DNA of 9,300 nt from CAZYCC01 sp964645985 (GTDB lineage: Bacteria; Bacillota; Clostridia; Oscillospirales; CAG-272), in NCBI GenBank assembly GCA_964645985.1, contig CAZYCC010000061.1:1-9300 (forward strand), in the 5' to 3' direction. The notes beneath the pieces were generated by a model that saw only the letters and a list, made by a program, of their open reading frames with translations, was not told where the DNA came from and ran no database searches. The position numbers were made by a program, and so were the translations under genes. Within the stretch, counting starts at the first letter, position 1. Each line of letters opens with the position of its first letter. Shown here piece by piece: positions 1 through 6,842 of the stretch.

Positions 1-1
1 A

Positions 2-1903
2 GGAGTCGATGCAGAGCCAAACCCGGATAATCTGCAAGTGATTATCCATAACAACACCGGCTTGCCGTCGATGACCGAAAAACAATTTGATGTGTATCAG
101 CTGTTCAAGGGTACGCCATATCAAGAAAACACTGATAATCAAACGAATGTTGACGGCAGCAACGGGTCCGAATGGAACGCAGGAAACTGGGACAACTACA
201 CCCTCGCCGACATCGAATGGGGCGATAGTGTTAAAAATCCCAATGCTTTCCTCTTCTTTTTGAAATTCCTGAAAAACGATTGGAATTTGGATCCGGAAAC
301 TGGAAACAGTTATTTTTATAATTGCACAACCGCAGCCGAGGTTGCCGAGGTTCTCGAAGGAAAGTCCAACTATTTCCTGCAACATTTTATTAACGTCATC
401 CTCGATGCCGGGTGGCTTGAGCCGGTTCTGCTGAATCCCCCCGAACCAGATGAAACGGAAGCTTATGCCAAAGCTACAGTGTACCATGGGGCGACAGCTA
501 AAGACGATTACATTACATACCAGCTCAACCAGCCAGGCTACTACCTCTTTGCGGAAAAACCGAGCGAACACGAGGGAGGCTATGACGCTGTTTCAGAGTT
601 TATTCTCTCTGTCCTTGGCGACCAAGAGATCGATCTGAAGGCTTCCGTGCCGGTCGTCGATAAAAACATTGTTGGTGGAGATACGTCCGAGGGCGACACG
701 CAAGCGACCGAACAATGGTTTAAGTTTCAACTCACCGGTACCCTCCCCAAGGATTTCGGCGACTTCGATGAATTTTACTACGAATTTCAAGATACGCTAA
801 GCAAAGGTCTAACCTACTGTGGCGAAGTCGAAGTGACCGTGACTGTAGACGGAGTGGATTACACGATTTCTGATGATAACTATACTGTGAATCCCAATCC
901 AGCGACCCCCGATAACCTTCCTGATCCTGACGCAGGAACGAGTCTGACGATTACGTTTTCCGACCTAATTAAAGGATTAACTTATACGGCGAAAAGCAAT
1001 GGTGAGGCTGTTCCCGAAGCTCCAGATAACACCATTTATCTTAACGCAGAATCTAAGATTACCGTTACTTACAGCGCTAAACTGAACGAAAACGCGGTCG
1101 TTGGTAGTGTCGGAAACCCGAACGATGTTCAACTGGAGTACTCCAACGACCCGAACAGCAATTCGCGCGGCAAAACCAATACCGTAGAAGTACTCACCTA
1201 CACCTTCGGTTTGGATCTTACCAAAAAAGGCGTTTCCGGCGGTGATCAAGTTCCGTTGGAAGGCGCGGGGTTCACACTTTTTAAGGGCGACGAGCCAAAT
1301 GCAGATTGGGTTGCAAAATTCAAAGATGTGGGCGACAAGAAAGAGTTTGCCGGCTGGGAAGATCCTGCCACTGCGTATAATGATTTAGTCCAAAAATATC
1401 AAGAAGCCAAGAACGCATACGAAACCGCACATACGAACGAGGAAAGGACTGCAGCACAAGGTGCTCTTGATGCCGCTGTAGATGATCTTCAAGCATATTT
1501 GCTTGTCTCCGGTGCTGAAGGTAAGTTGCCAAATGTATACGGACTGGATGAAGGGTCATACTACCTGCACGAGGTGATCACCCCCGGCGGCTACAATACT
1601 ATGGATGATCTAACATTCAAAATTGACGCTACCATAAACGATGCGACTGGCGCGTTGGAAAAACTGGAATATTACCAGCCCGCCAACGCTCTTACTCCAT
1701 CGAAAACTTATACCAGCGCTGATGAAGACCTTACAGTTTGGAATGCCGGTCTCATTCCCCAAGAACTCCTCAACAAAAAGGCTCCTTTCCTGCCTTTCAC
1801 CGGCGGCAGAGGGCGCGTGGTGTTCTATGTCCTCGGCGGGCTGCTGATCGCCGGGACCGCCACCGCGCTGATCCTCACCCACCGCAAAAAAGAAGAGAAC
1901 TAA
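2..1903 (+). CDS. LPxTG-anchored pilus backbone pilin (5' end missing)
   Basis: Structural subunit of a sortase-assembled pilus, exported and covalently polymerised on the cell surface. The reading frame is open to the window edge, so the signal peptide and true start lie upstream; the GTG at position 38 is internal, because the 12 codons before it continue the domain. Visible are 633 residues, numbered from position 2. First comes an N-terminal pilin domain (about 1-205, with QFDVYQLFKG and LADIEWGD). Next is VPVVDKN, whose Lys221 is the best candidate for the inter-pilin linkage. A D2-type isopeptide domain follows (about 235-400, with FQDTLSKGLTY). The C-terminal SpaA/prealbumin-like domain (about 405-580) has candidate isopeptide residues Lys408 and Glu524. 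The sorting signal is LPFTG (597-601), a hydrophobic helix and the tail THRKKEEN. A helical segment (about 455-503) interrupts the C-terminal domain. Base composition of the ectodomain is far lower in GC than its sorting signal. Shaft rather than tip role is inferred from domain order and the adjacent sortases. Confidence 0.9.
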   Translation, partial: GVDAEPNPDNLQVIIHNNTGLPSMTEKQFDVYQLFKGTPYQENTDNQTNVDGSNGSEWNAGNWDNYTLADIEWGDSVKNPNAFLFFLKFLKNDWNLDPETGNSYFYNCTTAAEVAEVLEGKSNYFLQHFINVILDAGWLEPVLLNPPEPDETEAYAKATVYHGATAKDDYITYQLNQPGYYLFAEKPSEHEGGYDAVSEFILSVLGDQEIDLKASVPVVDKNIVGGDTSEGDTQATEQWFKFQLTGTLPKDFGDFDEFYYEFQDTLSKGLTYCGEVEVTVTVDGVDYTISDDNYTVNPNPATPDNLPDPDAGTSLTITFSDLIKGLTYTAKSNGEAVPEAPDNTIYLNAESKITVTYSAKLNENAVVGSVGNPNDVQLEYSNDPNSNSRGKTNTVEVLTYTFGLDLTKKGVSGGDQVPLEGAGFTLFKGDEPNADWVAKFKDVGDKKEFAGWEDPATAYNDLVQKYQEAKNAYETAHTNEERTAAQGALDAAVDDLQAYLLVSGAEGKLPNVYGLDEGSYYLHEVITPGGYNTMDDLTFKIDATINDATGALEKLEYYQPANALTPSKTYTSADEDLTVWNAGLIPQELLNKKAPFLPFTGGRGRVVFYVLGGLLIAGTATALILTHRKKEEN

Positions 1904-1962
1904 TCCCCCAAACGCCCCCACATCGGCGCGCACGATGCTGCGCCGGGTCTCCTTTCAACATC

Positions 1963-1994
1963 GGCAAAGCGGCGGCGTTGGCCGCCGCTTTGCC
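1963..1994 (+). promoter_or_regulatory. Perfect intercistronic hairpin between pilin and first sortase
   Basis: A 14-bp perfect inverted repeat (ggcaaagcggcggc and its reverse complement) encloses a 4-base loop, gttg. It lies 59 bases after the pilin stop and ends 21 bases before the preferred sortase ATG. No T-run follows, so it is not a canonical intrinsic terminator. It could limit readthrough, stabilise the 3' end of pilin mRNA, or be a processing site, giving more pilin than sortase. These roles are inference; the repeat itself is directly visible. Confidence 0.75.
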
Positions 1995-2015
1995 ATACAA
2001 GCTCCTCCTCCCGCT

Positions 2016-2930
2016 ATGTCCGACCCGCTGCCCCCGGGCGATGCTCCCGCGCCCCAAAAGAAAAGCTCCTCGGCGGGGCGCGCCGTGGGAATTGCGCTCG
2101 CCGTTCTCGCGCTGATCGCCGGGCTATCGCTCATCCTCTACCCGACAGTAGCCGACTTTATCAACGACCGCAAGTCGGGCGGGGCAATCGATGACTACTC
2201 GCGCCATGTCGCGAGCCTGCCCGAGGGAGAGCGCGCCTCGATGGTCGGCGAGGCGGCGCGCTGGAACGCGGATCTGCTTGCCACCGGCACAAAAATCGGC
2301 GAGCTGCCGCCCGACCTTGCCGATCGCTACGATGCGCTGCTTGACCCGACCGGCACAGGCGTGATGGGCTATCTTGAAATCGAGGCGGTCGGCGTAACCC
2401 TGCCGATCTACCACGGCACCGACGAGAGCGTTCTCTCCAGCGGCATCGGCCACCTCAAAGGGTCCTCTCTCCCGGTCGGCGGGGAGGGCACGCACGCGAT
2501 TCTCTCGGGCCACAGCGGTCTGCCGTCCGCCAAACTCCTCACCAACCTTGACGAGCTGGAGGAGGGCGATACCTTCATCGTCCGCACAATGGGCGAGGTG
2601 CTCACCTACCGCGTTATCTCGCGCAAGGTGATGCTGCCCGAGCGCGCCGAGGTTCAGGAAATCGACCCCGCGCGGGATCTGTGCACCCTCATCACCTGCA
2701 CGCCCTACGGCGTGAACAGTCATCGCCTCGTCGTCACCGGCGAGCGCACCGCGAACGCCCCCGAGGAGGACACCTCCCGCCCCTCGCTCGGCAAGGTTCT
2801 GCGCCGCATTTCTCCCACCCACCCGTGGCTCCCTCCGGTTGCCATTATCCTCGCCGCCGCGCTCCTTGGCGGCGCGATAGCCGCCGTCATTCTCCACCGC
2901 CGCCGCAAGAAAAGAAAGAACTCCGCCTGA
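2016..2930 (+). CDS. Class C (pilin-polymerising) sortase, first of tandem pair
   Basis: Membrane transpeptidase that cleaves the pilin LPxTG motif and joins it to a lysine of the next pilin, acting outside the membrane. The protein has 304 residues: a short cytoplasmic N-terminus, membrane helix about 22-42, a linker, the sortase beta-barrel from about 115 to 245, a second membrane helix about 272-293 and the basic tail HRRRKKRKNSA. Catalytic residues are His166 (in SGHSGLPSAKL), Cys228 (in TLITCTPYG) and Arg237 (in NSHR). The ATG at 2016 is preferred over one at 1935, because the longer form would translate through the perfect hairpin and add 27 residues without family resemblance; neither has a good Shine-Dalgarno sequence. 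The lid region between first helix and barrel (GTKIGELPPDLADRY) lacks the usual DPF/DPW motif. A second cysteine (DLCTL) sits six residues before the catalytic one. It lies between the pilin and a paralogous sortase in one apparent operon. Confidence 0.93.
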   Translation: MSDPLPPGDAPAPQKKSSSAGRAVGIALAVLALIAGLSLILYPTVADFINDRKSGGAIDDYSRHVASLPEGERASMVGEAARWNADLLATGTKIGELPPDLADRYDALLDPTGTGVMGYLEIEAVGVTLPIYHGTDESVLSSGIGHLKGSSLPVGGEGTHAILSGHSGLPSAKLLTNLDELEEGDTFIVRTMGEVLTYRVISRKVMLPERAEVQEIDPARDLCTLITCTPYGVNSHRLVVTGERTANAPEEDTSRPSLGKVLRRISPTHPWLPPVAIILAAALLGGAIAAVILHRRRKKRKNSA

Positions 2931-2974
2931 GGGCGGACGCGGCGCTCCCCGCGCGGGGGCAATCTCTTTTTCCC

Positions 2975-4012
2975 GTGAAAAAGCGTTTTCGCATAGATGC
3001 CACCTCGCTTCTCCTCGCCCTGCTCGCCGTCCTCTTCTTCGCCGCGGGGCTTTTTCTGCTCCTCTACCCTTCCGCCGCAGACTACATCAACACCTCGATG
3101 AGCCGCGGCACAATCAGCAGCTACCGAGAGAAGGTCAGCGGGATGTCCACCGTCGACTACGACGCGCTGCTCTCCTCCGCCCGCGACTTTAACGAGAGGC
3201 TCTTTCGCGAGTCCCCCTACATCGGCGAGCTGTCCGCCGAAGGAAAGAAGACCTACAACTCGCTGCTCAACCTGAGCGGCAGCGGCGTTATCGGCTACTG
3301 CGAGGTGCCGAAAATCGGCGTCTATTTGCCGATTTATCACGGAACGACCAACGAGATTTTGCAAAACGCGGTCGGTCACTTAGAGGGGTCCTCCCTCCCG
3401 GTAGACGGGGAGAGCGTGCACTGCGTCCTCTCCGGCCATAGCGGCCTGCCGTCCGCAAAGCTCTTCACCGACCTTGACCAATTGGCCATAGGCGACCGCT
3501 TCTTTATCCATGTCCTCGGCGAGACCTTCACCTACGAGGTCTTTCATATCGCCAAAGTCCTGCCCGAGGCTCTCGACTCGATGACCATCGAGCGCGGGCA
3601 GGACCTCTGCACGCTCCTCACCTGCACGCCCTACGGCGTGAACAGCCACCGCCTCGTCGTCACCGGCCGCCGCGTCCCCACCCCCGCCGCCGATTCGGAT
3701 AGCGCGGGCGAGCCGGTTCCCGAGGGGCCGCCCGGCTGGGACGCAACGCAGCTCGTGGCGCCTCTCTCTATCCTCGCGGGAATCTTCCTCCTCGCCGGGT
3801 TCTCCATCGGCTTCCTCGGCGTCGGCAGCTCGTCCGGGAAAGGAACGCCAAAGGGGAGTTCGTCGAGCCGGGATTCGTCCGGCGAGGGTGATTCGACGAG
3901 CGGGGATTCACTCGGCAAGGACTATTCGCATAGCGACGATTCGTCCGGGAAAGGAAATTCGCCGAAGGGGGATTCGCCCGGGAAAGGCGATTCGCCGAAG
4001 GGGGATTCGTAG
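2975..4012 (+). CDS. Class C sortase, second of tandem pair, with repetitive C-terminal tail
   Basis: Second pilin-polymerising sortase, 345 residues from a GTG start. The GTG is chosen because it gives MKKRF followed directly by a membrane helix (about 10-31), 44 bases after the previous stop; in-frame starts further upstream would overlap the first sortase gene and encode unrelated Arg/Pro-rich sequence. Catalytic residues are His155, Cys217 (TLLTCTPYG) and Arg226. As in its neighbour, the lid region (SPYIGELSAEGKKTY) has no DPF/DPW, and DLCTL adds a second cysteine. A second membrane helix lies at about 261-283. After it, instead of the short basic end usual in class C sortases, comes a 62-residue tail of degenerate 5-6-residue units such as DSSGKG, NSPKG and DSPGKG. 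By family topology this tail should be cytoplasmic. The stop falls inside the repeat rhythm, and another frame continues with similar composition. Whether the pair is redundant or specialised for different pilins cannot be read from sequence. Confidence 0.92.
   Translation: MKKRFRIDATSLLLALLAVLFFAAGLFLLLYPSAADYINTSMSRGTISSYREKVSGMSTVDYDALLSSARDFNERLFRESPYIGELSAEGKKTYNSLLNLSGSGVIGYCEVPKIGVYLPIYHGTTNEILQNAVGHLEGSSLPVDGESVHCVLSGHSGLPSAKLFTDLDQLAIGDRFFIHVLGETFTYEVFHIAKVLPEALDSMTIERGQDLCTLLTCTPYGVNSHRLVVTGRRVPTPAADSDSAGEPVPEGPPGWDATQLVAPLSILAGIFLLAGFSIGFLGVGSSSGKGTPKGSSSSRDSSGEGDSTSGDSLGKDYSHSDDSSGKGNSPKGDSPGKGDSPKGDS
3829..4009 (+). repeat. Coding minisatellite at 3' end of second sortase gene
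   Basis: Degenerate 15-18-base units beginning with gattcg or a close variant repeat about nine times, encoding DSSGEG, DSTSG, DSLGK, DYSHSD, DSSGKG, NSPKG, DSPGKG, DSPKG and DS. The last units are the most regular, with gccgaaggggg occurring twice at a spacing of about 33 bases. Such tracts expand or contract by slippage. Most of the units are multiples of three, so length changes would often stay in frame. Confidence 0.8.
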
Positions 4013-4208
4013 GGGCGAAGAAAATTCACCAACCGAAGAAGATACGCCCGATCTAAGCGACGCGCGCCCGCAATCTCTCCCCGGCGAGGGGAGAAGCCGC
4101 GCAGCGATTCCCCCGGGCAGCGCGAAATCCGCCGCTGCGCGCGAGTCTCCGGGCAAATCCCGCGCCATCGCCCCACCCCCGCTCGCGCGGGTTCACCGAA
4201 ACACCGTG
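4013..4208 (+). other. Transcribed 3' region after second sortase; possible out-of-frame tail relic
   Basis: No independent gene is supported here. In the frame of position 4011 the sequence reads GEENSPTEEDTPDLSDARP and stays open to 4268. That composition resembles the Ser/Asp/Pro-rich sortase tail just upstream, so an older, longer tail may have been cut by a frameshift in the repeat. The region probably belongs to the 3' untranslated part of the operon. Confidence 0.4.
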
Positions 4209-4236
4209 AAAAACGCCGCCTCCGGCGGCGTTTTTT
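4209..4236. terminator. Intrinsic terminator after the pilus operon
   Basis: The stem cgccgcc / ggcggcg with the loop tcc is preceded by five A and followed by six T, so it can work in both directions. It lies about 200 bases after the second sortase stop, and no plus-strand gene intervenes, so it is the probable end of the pilus transcript. Confidence 0.9.
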
Positions 4237-4269
4237 GTACGCGCGAGGGGCACGGCGGCGCGGAATAGG

Positions 4270-4720
4270 TAGTGTTTAGTGATTAGTGATGAGTGATGAG
4301 CGTTTGTGACCCGCTCGGCGACGTTTTTCGCACACGCGAGGTGCAGCGAGGCGCGGTGACAGGCTGTATTTGCGGACTGTGGGCGTTTCTCGCGTGAGCA
4401 GGGGCGGCGGAGGGCGGGTGCGAAGGGGGTATCCCCGGGAAACGGCGTATCTCGCGTGCGCGGGGGCACATTAGTGGATAGTGGATAGTGATTAGCTCGG
4501 CGACTTTTTCGCGCGAGAGATGCACGCGCTTTTCTGTAGCCGAGGTCTTCCACGTAGCACCCGGTGACATCTTTCGCGAGCACGGAAAGCGCGAAGTAAT
4601 CCCCGGGAAACGGGGTTTTGCGTGCGCGAAGGCGAACGGCGGGACAGGTGCGCGTAGTGCTTTTCACGCGAAACGGCTTTTCGCGCGCGAGGGGCGCGCG
4701 AGGGGTAGAGGGAAAAGTGC
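4270..4720. repeat. Degenerate duplicated GC-rich repeat block with heptamer tandem repeats
   Basis: No gene is seen. Two related blocks follow each other. Each begins with AT-richer 7-base tandem repeats (gtgatta/gtgatga, 4271-4300; gtggata/gtgatta, 4474-4494). Each then has ctcggcgac with a T-run and a gcgag/tgca stretch (from 4314 and from 4496), and each contains atccccgggaaacgg (from 4431 and from 4599). GC-rich sequence of the type cgcgcgaggggc recurs throughout, including just after the terminator at 4240 and at 4681-4700. Similarity is degenerate, so the duplication is old or under little constraint. Confidence 0.65.
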
Positions 4721-4770
4721 GTAGATTTTTGACTGCAAATTGCGTACCTTCTGCCGTTTTGCCCGCCTAC

Positions 4771-4800
4771 TTGACAAAAACCGCCCCCCTATGGTAGACT
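4771..4800 (+). promoter_or_regulatory. Sigma-A-type promoter for the cohesin-like surface protein
   Basis: A perfect -35 box ttgaca (4771-4776) is followed after 18 bases by the -10 box tagact (4795-4800; four of six consensus positions). Transcription would start near 4807, leaving a leader of only about 20 bases before the ATG at 4826, with no clear Shine-Dalgarno sequence. This makes the surface protein a transcription unit separate from the pilus operon. Confidence 0.8.
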
Positions 4801-4825
4801 AAACTCCCGTGTACATGGCAGAATT

Positions 4826-6484
4826 ATGAAAAGATCGACGCTATCGCTGCTCACCGCGCTTGTGCTCGCGCTCACCCTCACTCTCCCGTCCGCGGCGGCG
4901 GAGGGGGAGTTTTCGCGCGCCGCAGCGGCGGGCGCGACTCTTTCCGGGAACGGGGGGATCACTCCTCGCGCGAGCGCGAGGGCGGGGCTGATTTCGGGGA
5001 ATCAAGGAGAGCCCACTCTTTCGCCGATTGCGCTGTCGGCGGGGGAGGCCGCGCTGGCCGAGGCGGGCTCCCTCGGCGGCGAGGGGGGCGGAGCGGACAC
5101 GGCAAGCGATGTCCCCCTCGGGGCGGGGTCGGCGGCGCTCGTGCGCGAGGAAACAGGCGGCGTTCCTCCCGGAGGGCAGATCGAGCTCGTGCTGACGCTG
5201 ACCGGCGACCCGCTCTTAGGCCTGGAGTGCGAGGTGGTTTTCGATGACGCGCAGCTGACGCTCGTCTCGGCGGAGAGCCTGCTGCCCGACTGGCGCGCGT
5301 ATCTTTCGGGGACGCGGCTGCTCATGACGCCCGACACGCTGGAAACGCCCCTGCACGCCGCAGCTCCCTCGCCGGTCTGCCGCTTCACCTTTCGCGCCAC
5401 CGAGGGCACGACCCGCGCGACCCCCTTCTCCGTATCGCTCGCGCATCTCACCGTGACAAGCGGCACCGCCGCCTCCTACCCCGGCGACCCGGTCTATGAG
5501 GGGCGGCTCATCCCGCCGGACAGCGGCGCGGCGCGCCTCACCGCGCTCTCGGCGGGGGAATACCCGCTGACGCCTCCGTTTTCACAAGATATTTTTGAAT
5601 ACACCGTGCGCGATCTGCCGCATTCACTCGAGACGCTGCCCCTGCAAGCAACGGCGGCGGAGGGGTGTACGGTGACGGAAAATAACCCGAGCCTTGTCGA
5701 CGGTGCGAACACGATCTCTCTGACCGTCGCCGCGCCGGACGGCAGCGAAACGGTATACCTACTGCACGCGCACCGTTATCCCGAGGGATATGTCCCGTCA
5801 AGCGAGGCGCGCCTCTCCGCGCTCGCGCCGTCCGCGGGGGCGCTCTCGCCGGTCTTCTCGCCGGATGTGCGCGAGTATCTTCTCTATCTGCCAAGCGAGG
5901 CGGGCGCGACCGTCTCCCTTCTGCCAACCCCTCTTGACGAGAGGGCGAGCGCGCAGCCGGTGAGCGCCACGCTCGCCGCAGACTCGGGCGGCGCGCTCGA
6001 GAGCGCCGTGCTTCGCGTCGTGTGCGTCGCCGAGGACGGCGGGACGCTCGACTATCGCGTGACGGTTCTGCCGCTCCCGGCGTTCGCGGGGACGGCGCCG
6101 TATGTGAACGGCAGCGCGACCCTCTCGGGCGAGGCGGAGGTTGTCGAGGTTGAGGGCGGGTACGGCGTGCGCCTCTCGCTCGATCGCCCGGATACCAAGT
6201 ATCTTGTGAATTGGAGCTTCGAGGGCGAACCCATCTCAACAGGAAAGACGCTGCCGCGCGCGAAATCTTTGCGCGCGGGAGATCTCACCGCGACGATCAC
6301 CGGCACAGAGGGCTTTGCCGGAACTCTCGTGGCGCGCGTCTTCCTTGACGAGCGCGGCGACATCTCGCCCGACGGCGCGGGCGTCCTCACCCCCGCGCGC
6401 TTCGCTCTGCTCGCCGGAGGCGCGCTCGGCGCTCTTCTCATCGGATTCTTCGCCGGCCGCGCCGTGAGAAAGAGAAAGAAATAA
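4826..6484 (+). CDS. Secreted membrane-anchored protein with cohesin-like and cadherin-like domains
   Basis: Probable cell-envelope protein of 552 residues with binding or scaffolding modules; partner unknown. It starts with a signal peptide (MKRSTLSLL, hydrophobic to about 20, predicted cleavage near PSAAA at 25). A low-complexity Ala/Gly/Ser region (26-106) follows. The segment at about 107-215 reads like a cohesin-type beta-sandwich (GGQIELVLTLTGD, LECEVVFDDAQLTLVSAE). Two cadherin-like beta-sandwich modules of the bacterial PF12733 type lie at about 235-318 (LTALSAGEYPLTPPFS, IFEYTV) and about 328-416 (LSALAPSAGALSPVFSPDV, REYLLYL). A further small domain (about 425-510) is unassigned. 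A C-terminal membrane helix (about 525-543) ends in RAVRKRKK; there is no LPxTG motif, so anchoring is by the helix and not by sortase. No dockerin is visible in the window, so true cohesin-dockerin pairing is unproven. Domain names are recognised by pattern; the cadherin-like assignment is firmer than the cohesin one. Confidence 0.8.
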   Translation: MKRSTLSLLTALVLALTLTLPSAAAEGEFSRAAAAGATLSGNGGITPRASARAGLISGNQGEPTLSPIALSAGEAALAEAGSLGGEGGGADTASDVPLGAGSAALVREETGGVPPGGQIELVLTLTGDPLLGLECEVVFDDAQLTLVSAESLLPDWRAYLSGTRLLMTPDTLETPLHAAAPSPVCRFTFRATEGTTRATPFSVSLAHLTVTSGTAASYPGDPVYEGRLIPPDSGAARLTALSAGEYPLTPPFSQDIFEYTVRDLPHSLETLPLQATAAEGCTVTENNPSLVDGANTISLTVAAPDGSETVYLLHAHRYPEGYVPSSEARLSALAPSAGALSPVFSPDVREYLLYLPSEAGATVSLLPTPLDERASAQPVSATLAADSGGALESAVLRVVCVAEDGGTLDYRVTVLPLPAFAGTAPYVNGSATLSGEAEVVEVEGGYGVRLSLDRPDTKYLVNWSFEGEPISTGKTLPRAKSLRAGDLTATITGTEGFAGTLVARVFLDERGDISPDGAGVLTPARFALLAGGALGALLIGFFAGRAVRKRKK

Positions 6485-6782
6485 CGGGCGGGGCGCAAGC
6501 GCGGGGTTTCTCGCGCCGCAGAGGGGAGCGCAAAATCTCCTCCTCATCGCTTCTTTTCCCGTCACCGGGGAGAGCTCGCGGCGTGGCGAGGCCGCCTAAC
6601 CCCCGCGCTCATCTTGCGACGGCGGGCGCGTAGGCGGCCCCGCCAAAGCGGAGTTTTGCACGGAGGGGGCCTTCTCGCGAGCGGCTGCCCCCGCTCCGCC
6701 CAAAAGTCACCCCCGCAAATTCCCGGCATGCTCCGCCGCGCACCCTTGCCAAAAGGGCTGCGCGAGGATCGCCGCCGATACA
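6485..6782 (+). other. Gene-free, hairpin-rich region downstream of the surface protein
   Basis: No credible coding region is present. Three substantial inverted repeats follow each other: 6585-6644 (14-bp arms with one mismatch around taggcggcc), 6661-6698 (cggag and ggggc pairing with gcccc and ctccg, with an alternative upstream partner gcggag at 6648) and 6737-6764 (cgcgcaccctt against aagggctgcgcg, 11 bp with one bulge). The bidirectional terminator follows. This is either a structured 3' untranslated region or an unrecognised RNA gene. I could not match it to RNase P, tmRNA or SRP RNA. Confidence 0.5.
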
Positions 6783-6806
6783 AAAAAGCCCCCTCGGGGG
6801 CTTTTT
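6783..6806. terminator. Bidirectional intrinsic terminator between convergent units
   Basis: The stem aaaaagccccc / gggggcttttt has a tiny loop and a run of T on either strand. It sits between the plus-strand surface-protein transcript and minus-strand transcripts from the DUF1292 side, and can end both. Confidence 0.92.
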
Positions 6807-6842
6807 CGCGTGATTTGCATGGAGGATCGCTCTATACAAATC

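Noticed and set aside
1963..1994. Intercistronic hairpin as a full intrinsic terminator.
   Set aside because: No T-run follows, and the next sortase gene has no visible promoter of its own, so complete termination is unlikely.
2124..2897. Long minus-strand open frame opposite the first sortase.
   Set aside because: It mirrors a high-GC gene with clear sortase motifs on the plus strand; the translation is Ala/Gly/Arg-rich with no recognisable domain.
2681..2974. Upstream start extending the second sortase by about 98 residues.
   Set aside because: It would overlap most of the end of the first sortase gene in another frame and encodes Arg/Pro/His-rich sequence with no sortase resemblance; the GTG at 2975 gives a normal membrane-helix start.
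2955..2975. Short palindrome ccccgcgcgggg plus T-run between the two sortase genes as a terminator.
   Set aside because: The stem is only about four pairs around a four-base loop and the T-run starts several bases away; the second sortase has no evident promoter, so readthrough is expected.
5538..6239. Minus-strand open frame of 233 codons opposite the cohesin-like gene.
   Set aside because: Its product is almost entirely Arg, Pro, Ala and Ser, typical of the antisense of GC-rich coding sequence.
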